Shown here in pieces: positions 57,901-64,000 of a stretch of 64,000 nucleotides of DNA. This DNA comes from Podospora comata (lineage: Eukaryota > Ascomycota > Sordariomycetes > Sordariales > Podosporaceae), in the NCBI GenBank assembly GCA_017354895.1, contig CP071499.1, positions 1,426,001 to 1,490,000 on the forward strand, read 5' to 3'. The translations under genes were made by a program, and so were the position numbers. Below the pieces are notes generated by a model, which worked only from the letters and a program-made list of their open reading frames with translations, was not told the origin of the DNA and made no database searches. The number at the start of each line of letters is the position of its first letter. Within the stretch, counting starts at the first letter, position 1.

Positions 57901-58797
57901 GCTATATGTGGCAGCAAAAGAGAGTATAGTGCCGAAATAGAAGAATATCACAGGGTATAAATGAACCAACAATCTCTTTAGGTGGTATAGAAACACTTGT
58001 TTCTAAGGCAAGATCCTCGCGTGCCAGCTGGCGGAGCTCACGTCAAGCAATCGAGAATCAATGCCCATCCCCGTTCCTCTCCCATCTTCCCTCACGACAT
58101 CATATCGTCCACCTCGTCCTGCATTTGTCAATCAATCATCGACTTCTTGACTTTGGACGACACAAACCACCAGACAATTTCACCATCGTCAAAGTTTGGT
58201 AGCATCGGGCCTGTCGCGACACGGGCCATGATCGCCGTTTCACCCATGTCATTGCCTCCGTCCAGTGCTACGCAGCAGCTAACAGCCTCGGGCATTTGAT
58301 CCATCTGATCTCGCGATCAAGCCACAGCCGCAGGTCGAGGGTACTCAGGACACTGGCAGACGTCGGTTGAAGGCACTCGATATCCCGCCATCCAGATACC
58401 ATCTGGATACTGATATCCATCTGATAGCGACTGATTAGCCATATCGAGAATTTGAGATTTGGGAATCCCAAACTCCCCATCTTGGCCCAGCGCCAAGCAT
58501 TAAAATCACCTACACTACCCATAGCCAAGGCGCCTCGTCAGCCAGCCTTCCACCTTGGGGGGCCAGCCGCAGCCTGGGATTCTTCAGGGGTTTTCCGCCA
58601 TCTCTTGAACTTGATCGGCCGACGGAAGGGGAGCCTGCGACGGACGGCTGCATTTTTGCGGTTCTGCGATTTTGTCACTTTTCGCGGCGACACTTCGCGA
58701 TCTTCCTGTATTCTCCAGGCGCCATCCCTGCTCTCCCGACAGGCTCAGGAACAGCAAAAGTTGGCATCGTCGCGCGGGCCACGGGCCAATCGCCAAC
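54971..58797. other. 3.8-kb region between divergent palH and the Tea4/Bud14-like gene
   Basis: It should contain both promoters and leaders. No convincing gene is visible. Two small minus-strand open frames were noted: a 61-aa one with a hydrophobic segment (56751-56936) and a 58-aa one (58128-58304). Both lack supporting splice partners. A perfect 8-bp inverted repeat ATCCAGAT/ATCTGGAT occurs at 58390-58408. Confidence 0.55.
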
Positions 58798-61700
58798 ATG
58801 ACAAGGCCAGAGATTATTCGCGCTGGTATGTGCTGAGAGTTCCCTCATTTCGTCTGCCCCCATGATGCGCGCCGCTGTGGCCCGGTTCCCTGTGGCGCCC
58901 TGTCCAGGAGGCTAGGTAGGGGACCGGCTTGCTTTCTGCGCTGCCCTTCGTGCTCCCCCTCGTGCCTGTCTGTGCCTGTGCTTGTGCAGAGCAAGAGTGG
59001 CAGCAACAGTGGCAGCAACAGCAGCAGCAGTAGTCGCACAGGAACAACTGTACGTCTCGGACCGTTTCTCTGACACACCTTGTCAACTTTCTAGACACCA
59101 TCGACCTCCAAGCGCACGACAACCCTTCCGCTCCGCGACACGCCAGGCCGACCCCTGACGGCTCCCTCGCACCACACCAGGCCGAGACCTTGAGAGAAGT
59201 TGCGGCAGAAGCAGCAGAGGAGAACCACCGTAGCCCGCCCGGTCTGTGGAACAACGACGCCGACACCGACACCCTCTATTCCGTCTCCGACTCCCAGCAG
59301 AGCGGCGGTTACGGCAAGAGGCACGACGACGCAGGCAGCATGCAGACGGGCACCCGGCAGGATGCGCTGGCAATTGCCCAGAACGGAGGCCATTCTGGCC
59401 ACGAGGTCGATGAGGCGGCCATGGACGGCGAAACCGAGGTGGACGTGGACGACGACATGATGGACAGGATCTCGAGCTCCCCTTCAATTGAAGATGGTGG
59501 GTTGCCCTCTACCCTTCCAACTTTTCCTTCTTCTTCTTGTTCGAGCGGTTCTGGACGTTTCTTGGTGCGCTGCTCATCGGATTTGTCTGTAATTGGTGAT
59601 GCGAGGTCTTCTTCTCCGTACCTCGAAAGTCCTAATTACCTACCTCCGATGAGCACGGATGGGGAAACGGAACGCCACCAGGCGGTTCAACGCTCTTATT
59701 TTCTTTCGCCTGCACGTCGCCATCATCATCTGGACGGTGAGTTTGAACTACACGGCAGACCGGACACGCCGCAGCCAGCCACAACCTTTAGCCCCACAAA
59801 TCCCCTCAACTTTGATCCCCCCGAACATGAACTCCAGTCCGGTGCCGAAGAGGAAGTAGAATTACCGCAAGATATGAGGAGGTACAGGGCAACCCTCACC
59901 AGCGGGAAAAGCACCTGGCCGCCCACTCGCCATATCTCACACCGTTATGATGCCACTCCCGGATGTCTTCCCTCTAGGGAGCCCACCGACCAGGACGCCT
60001 CTGACGACAGCTACTCGGATTTTCCTAACCTGACAGTTCCCTACCACAGCTCGGACGAAGATGATGATGATGGCGACTTTTCTGACTCGGAAGATCCTAG
60101 ATTTGTCGACTCTGGTTGGGGCGGAGAGTGCTTACAAGAAGCAGAGGACATCGATTTCGAATTCGTATACGCCCTCCACACCTTTGTTGCCACGGTCGAA
60201 GGGCAAGCGAACGCAACCAAGGGTGATACCATGGTTCTTCTCGACGACAGCAACAGCTACTGGTGGCTGGTGCGTGTCGTAAAAGACAGCAGCATCGGTA
60301 AGTTGTCAGCGCTCGGCTTTCTGGTTGGCGAAGTGCTCATGGGAAATCACAGGCTACCTCCCCGCCGAACATATCGAAACTCCCACCGAACGGTTGGCTC
60401 GTTTGAACAAGCACCGGAACATAGATGTAAGTTGGAGAGGGAGCCGGTGGAAGGAGAGGGGTACTGACAAGAATTAGCTCTCCGCCACAATGCTTGGTGA
60501 TCAAACCGATAAAGTCCGGAATCCCATTAGATCTGCCATCAAGAGGAAGAAGGCCAAGACGGTCCAATTCGCACCGCCTACATTTGTGGACTATTCTGAT
60601 ATCGACTACTCGAGCGAGGAAGAGGATGTGGCGGCCGAATACTTTGCCCAGGCCGCTCAACAAAGTCAAAAAAACCAGCAGGCTTCCGCTGCCGCGGACA
60701 CGGAGGACGATTCGGCCAAGGTCGAACCATTGAAGCCCAGGACAACACAGAAGGATTCGAAGCCAGACGAGACCGACAACTCGGCGAAACCACGGAGCTC
60801 TGAAGAAGGAGGAGAACTCAAGGTCGACGGGCCCAAGAAGACGAGCGACGGGACTGTCCGAGACTCGTTTTTCAAAGATGACACAGTCGAGACGAAGAAG
60901 ATTACGCTTACGCCTAACCTGTTGCGGGATGATGATGGAACAAGGCTGTCGAGCGAATCCAAGGAGATGAGACAACGACCAAGCTTGGATAGGTTGCTGG
61001 ATAAGGACGGCTTACTCGGCAAAGACGGCAAGAAAGGAAAGGATAAGAAGGAGAAGGATAAGAAGCCCAGTGCCATTCGAAGCTTTTTCTCTAGGAAGGA
61101 CAAGGATAAGAAAGCCTCTCATGAGGACGAGGATCTCAGCAGAGACAGTCACGAAAGAGAGCCGGAGGAGGAGGAGGTATCGCAAGGGTCGCCAGAGAAA
61201 ACAGGCCCCCAGAGGCAGCCGAGCAAGTTGCAAAAGCAGCAACCCCGGACGGAGCCATCGCCAACTAGGAAGCCTGGCTCTACTAGAGAAACGGGCAATG
61301 GTGTTGACATCAAGGCCTTCTTGTCGGAAAGCAAGGTCAACAATGTCGCCAACGTACCACCCGCCACGATGCGTTTGGTAGAAGCCAGCCCGAAGGGTTC
61401 TCCACAAGGCAGCCCGCAGACGAGTGGGAGACCTCAGAAGGCGACCAAGGCCAGGACTCGCATGGGACTTGACGACTTTGACTCTGATGATGATGATCTG
61501 GATCCTGAGCCTGTCCAATCTCCACCTTCCCAAGACCCACGACGTCAACAACCACAACAGCAGAAACGTGCTGCTCCAAACAATACCAATCCCTTCATCA
61601 CTCAACAACAAGCACAGCCAGCGTCGTTGGGCGGGCAGGTAGTTAGAGATGCTCCCACACTTAATTCGCCACCTCAACAGCACGAGGAGAGGCTATCCGA

Positions 61701-62173
61701 GTCGCCTGTCCAGGTCTCGCCAGTCACGTCTAGCAACCCGCCGCCGTTGATGGTCGATACATCGAGCCAAGAGGAAGACCGCTCATCGCCAAGATCGACA
61801 CCCTCACCAGAACTGATTGAGCACGAAGATGCGGATACGTCGGTCAACAAGGAGACCATCACGCCGTCCACTTCTTCGAGGTCATCGTGGAATGATACCA
61901 ACCTCAGGGCCTTTTTCGATTCCGGTTCAGATATTCGGGACTTGCTGGTCGTGGTGTATGACAAGTCAAATGTCGATCCGGTATCTTCGGACCACCCGGT
62001 GGCAAACGGTTTGTTCAGAGAACAGAATGCTAAGCTTGCTGAGATAACAACTGTAAGTATCTTCATCATTACTGAAATTTTGCAGGAACATTGTATTAAT
62101 CGTGTCACAGCAACTCGACAATATGCTCGGCGACTGGCTAGCCCGTAAGCAAAGGCTACGGGGAACAGTCTAA
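58798..62173 (+). CDS. SH3-domain cell-polarity protein, Tea4/Bud14-like
   Basis: Five exons (58798-58825, 59095-60297, 60353-60426, 60478-62052, 62111-62173) give 980 aa. In yeasts, Tea4/Bud14 recruits PP1 phosphatase and links polarity landmarks with formins at growth sites. The first exon is 28 nt (MTRPEIIRA) and joins over a 269-nt intron to DTIDLQAHD. Residues 1-310 are acidic and low-complexity. The SH3 domain is at about 325-385: EFVYALHTFVATVEGQANAT, then DDSNSYWWLVRVVKDSSIGY across an intron, then LPAEHIETPTERLARLNKHR. It is followed by KKAKTVQFAPPTFVDYSD, a KTVQF-type element plausible for PP1 docking. A Lys-rich stretch (KGKDKKEKDKKPSAIRSFFS) and a long Pro/Gln/Ser-rich tail follow. 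The conserved end LDNMLGDWLARKQRLRGTV comes from the last 63-nt exon. The first exon is the least certain part. Confidence 0.9.
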
Positions 62174-63550
62174 TCATACCCACAATTCCTTTATTTTTCG
62201 ATTAATTCCCCCTGTACGGCCCGACTACCTATTTTCTCCCTTTGGCTAGTTTGTTTGTCCTTTTTTTCTTCTTGTCGAATTCCCCCTTAGGTACTACACC
62301 AACTTGACTTGGTTTTTCTTGGTTTGGTTTTTCTCTTCTTTATCATCAGTATTATTATCAATTGTTTTTCTTTTTATCCTTCGTGATGCATTTACGATAC
62401 GACACACGCGGCACAACTGTTGTACCTGCTGCCCAACCTATGTTCAAATTTTCCTGTTTTGTGTCTGTTTCTACCACTGTTGTTGAAAGCACGGCTATGC
62501 GCAAATGTTTTTTTCTGGATTCTGCTGAATGGAAAGTGACGAGTCTTGGTTTAGCTTTGTTGGGTTTGTGTTGTTGTGGAAGTGTTTTATTTTGTTTTAC
62601 TTTGAGGGGGGGTTGGAAAGGAGAGGGAAGAGCATTGGCAAATAATTATTGTTTTGTAAGGGAGTGTTGTAGAATGAGGAGGAAAGCATTGGGTGATATT
62701 GGGGTAGCGGTGGGGATAAGAGCATGTATAGAGATTGAGAGGAACGAGTGAGGAATAGAAGTTGGTGTTTTGAAAAAAACTGTCACAATGATACCCAACG
62801 TCAACGTTGAGCCTTGCCGTGTGTGCAGGTTGTCATCTGATGACGACTAACAAGGCTGGCTGAGTCGGGAGTTCCCGCCTTGGTGCATTGCATGGTGCAT
62901 AAAGGCACTACAACTTGGTTGAACACGGACAGGGCGGATGTTGACACACACACACATGGCAGATGGACCTATCATTCCTTCTCCACTTGGCACAGACTAC
63001 TTATCCCCTCCTAAAATGTGATTCATATACGGGCTTGACCTGCGGAATAGAATGCAATTCGTAGATAGACAAGTAGACACGGCAGAGGGAGTGTCACTTG
63101 GACAGGGACCAAGGGCTTGGCGATTCTGGATAGACATCTTCCGCGCAATGAGAGCAGAGAAGAAACAATGTGATTCACAGTCGTAGGTGAAAAAAAAAGG
63201 AAGCTAAAGAAATTCCTCCGCTGCCCGACTCTAACCAATCGACACCGAACTCAAACAACAGCCCAAACGGGGTAGCGAAACATCGCGCTTGGGCGGGGGG
63301 TGGAGTCGATCCGACCTCCGGCTTGGTAAATACTCGGACATGTGTGATGTAGTGGAACCGAGGCCGTATCCGACGTACTACGGGGACATCAACGTTCTCT
63401 GTTTTGTTTAACTACAACCGTTTACCCCTCCCTTCCCTTCATTTTCGTTCTCATTATCGGTTCTTCTCTTACTCACCCTCATGCAAACACGACTTTCATA
63501 ACTCAAAACCCACACACTTAGCAAACAAAGTAAACAAAACAGCCGCCAAA
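62174..63550. other. Intergenic: 3' flank of the Tea4-like gene and MAPEG promoter
   Basis: About 1.4 kb. It is T-rich just after the Tea4-like stop (62190-62500). A pyrimidine-rich leader precedes 63551, with AAAATG context at the start. No gene or RNA is recognisable. Confidence 0.6.
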
Positions 63551-64000
63551 ATGTCCTTCCTCGGCCTCGACCTCGCCTCAACAAACTACTCTTACTACTC
63601 CATCCCCGCCGCCTTTCTCATCACCATGGCTCCCAATGTGTACGCTATGGTGTTGGCGGGGAAGAATTATGATTTGAACCAGTATGTCATACACACACAC
63701 ACCACCATCTCACCCTTCATAACCCTCGCACTTCAGCACCGGATTCCTCGGCTTCTTTCTCGCCCCCATCTCAACAAATATCTTCAATCAAGACATGAAA
63801 AAGAAAAAAAGCTAACAGAAATTGTAGACCCCGCCGCACAGAAGAGATTTGTGCCAAAGATACCTCCATGCCCAAGCCCGTATGCACCCTACTACCCTCA
63901 CATATCTCCCCCCCTCTCTCACTCAACAAGAAAAACCCCAGTGTAAAAAAAGCACAACACTAACAAACCCCCCAGACCCTTCAAAAAATCTCCCGCGCCA
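63551..64000 (+). CDS. MAPEG-family membrane protein, 5' part only (runs off the window)
   Basis: Partial gene. Exons 63551-63681 and 63828-63879, and the start of a third at 63976, are visible. The protein begins MSFLGLDLASTNYSYYSIPA and continues through a hydrophobic stretch (FLITMAPNVYAMVLAG) to KNYDLNQPRRTEEI, and the third exon begins TLQKISRA. This is the N-terminus seen in fungal MAPEG proteins (membrane-associated proteins in eicosanoid and glutathione metabolism), where the basic loop leading to (R/K)ILRA-x-A-x-x-N precedes the next helices. Those helices lie beyond the window. The first intron is 146 nt with a GCTAAC branch, and the second ends CCCAG at 63975. All phases agree. The substrate or transferase activity is unknown for most fungal members. 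Confidence 0.82.

Noticed and set aside
63270-63340. Possible tRNA T-arm near 63300
   Set aside because: The GATCGACTCC-like stretch on the minus strand does not form a proper T-loop, and no anticodon arm could be drawn.

Overview
This window reads as chromosomal DNA of a filamentous ascomycete, most likely Sordariomycetes and probably the Sordariales or a relative. The evidence is protein-coding genes split by short introns (mostly 50-95 nt) with GTATGT/GTAAGT donors, CTAAC-type branch points and CAG/TAG acceptors. The gene set is typical of Pezizomycotina: PalH, a Zn(II)2Cys6 regulator, COP9 signalosome subunit 1, a Tea4/Bud14 SH3 protein and a MAPEG protein. Spacing is about one gene per 3.5 kb. 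I see no bacterial features, no CRISPR array, no rRNA or convincing tRNA gene, no secondary-metabolite cluster and no intact mobile element.

Layout. 2.2-6.7 kb: a zinc alcohol dehydrogenase (+), tRNA-splicing endonuclease subunit Sen15 (-) and a prolidase-type aminopeptidase (-). 8.4-11.6 kb: a 1006-aa Zn2Cys6 transcription factor (-), followed by a 4.2-kb gene-free stretch upstream of its start. 15.8-22.4 kb: COP9 subunit 1 (+), Prp18 (-), a SAP18-like protein (+) and a tiny four-exon gene for an NDUFB4-like complex I subunit (-). 24.0-28.3 kb: an LCAT/PGAP1-like hydrolase (+) and eIF5 (-). 30.0-38.0 kb: a cysteine-rich GPI-type surface protein (-), a Golgi-pH-regulator-like membrane protein with an apparent single-base frameshift (-) and a universal stress protein gene with a 0.9-kb first intron (-). 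38.0-43.8 kb: a long gene-poor stretch holding an imperfect inverted repeat. 43.8-51.6 kb: eIF3l (-) and Efl1/Ria1 (+) sharing a divergent promoter, then a Lag1-type ceramide synthase (-). 52.7-55.0 kb: the pH sensor PalH (-). 58.8-62.2 kb: the Tea4/Bud14-like polarity factor (+). 63.55 kb to the end: the first exons of a MAPEG-like gene (+).

The genes are mostly unrelated housekeeping functions. RNA processing and translation are well represented (Sen15, Prp18, eIF5, eIF3l, Efl1), but nothing suggests a functional cluster. No convincing undescribed multi-gene system was found. The observations most worth a second look are a recurrent switch from C-rich to G-rich coding-strand composition inside about nine genes, the frameshift in the Golgi-pH-regulator-like gene, the inverted repeat at 41.5-42.3 kb, two unusually long introns, a 21-nt microexon in Efl1 and a possible two-isoform 3' end in the SAP18-like gene. 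All exon models were built by eye from splice signals and protein-family resemblance, without transcript data or database searches.
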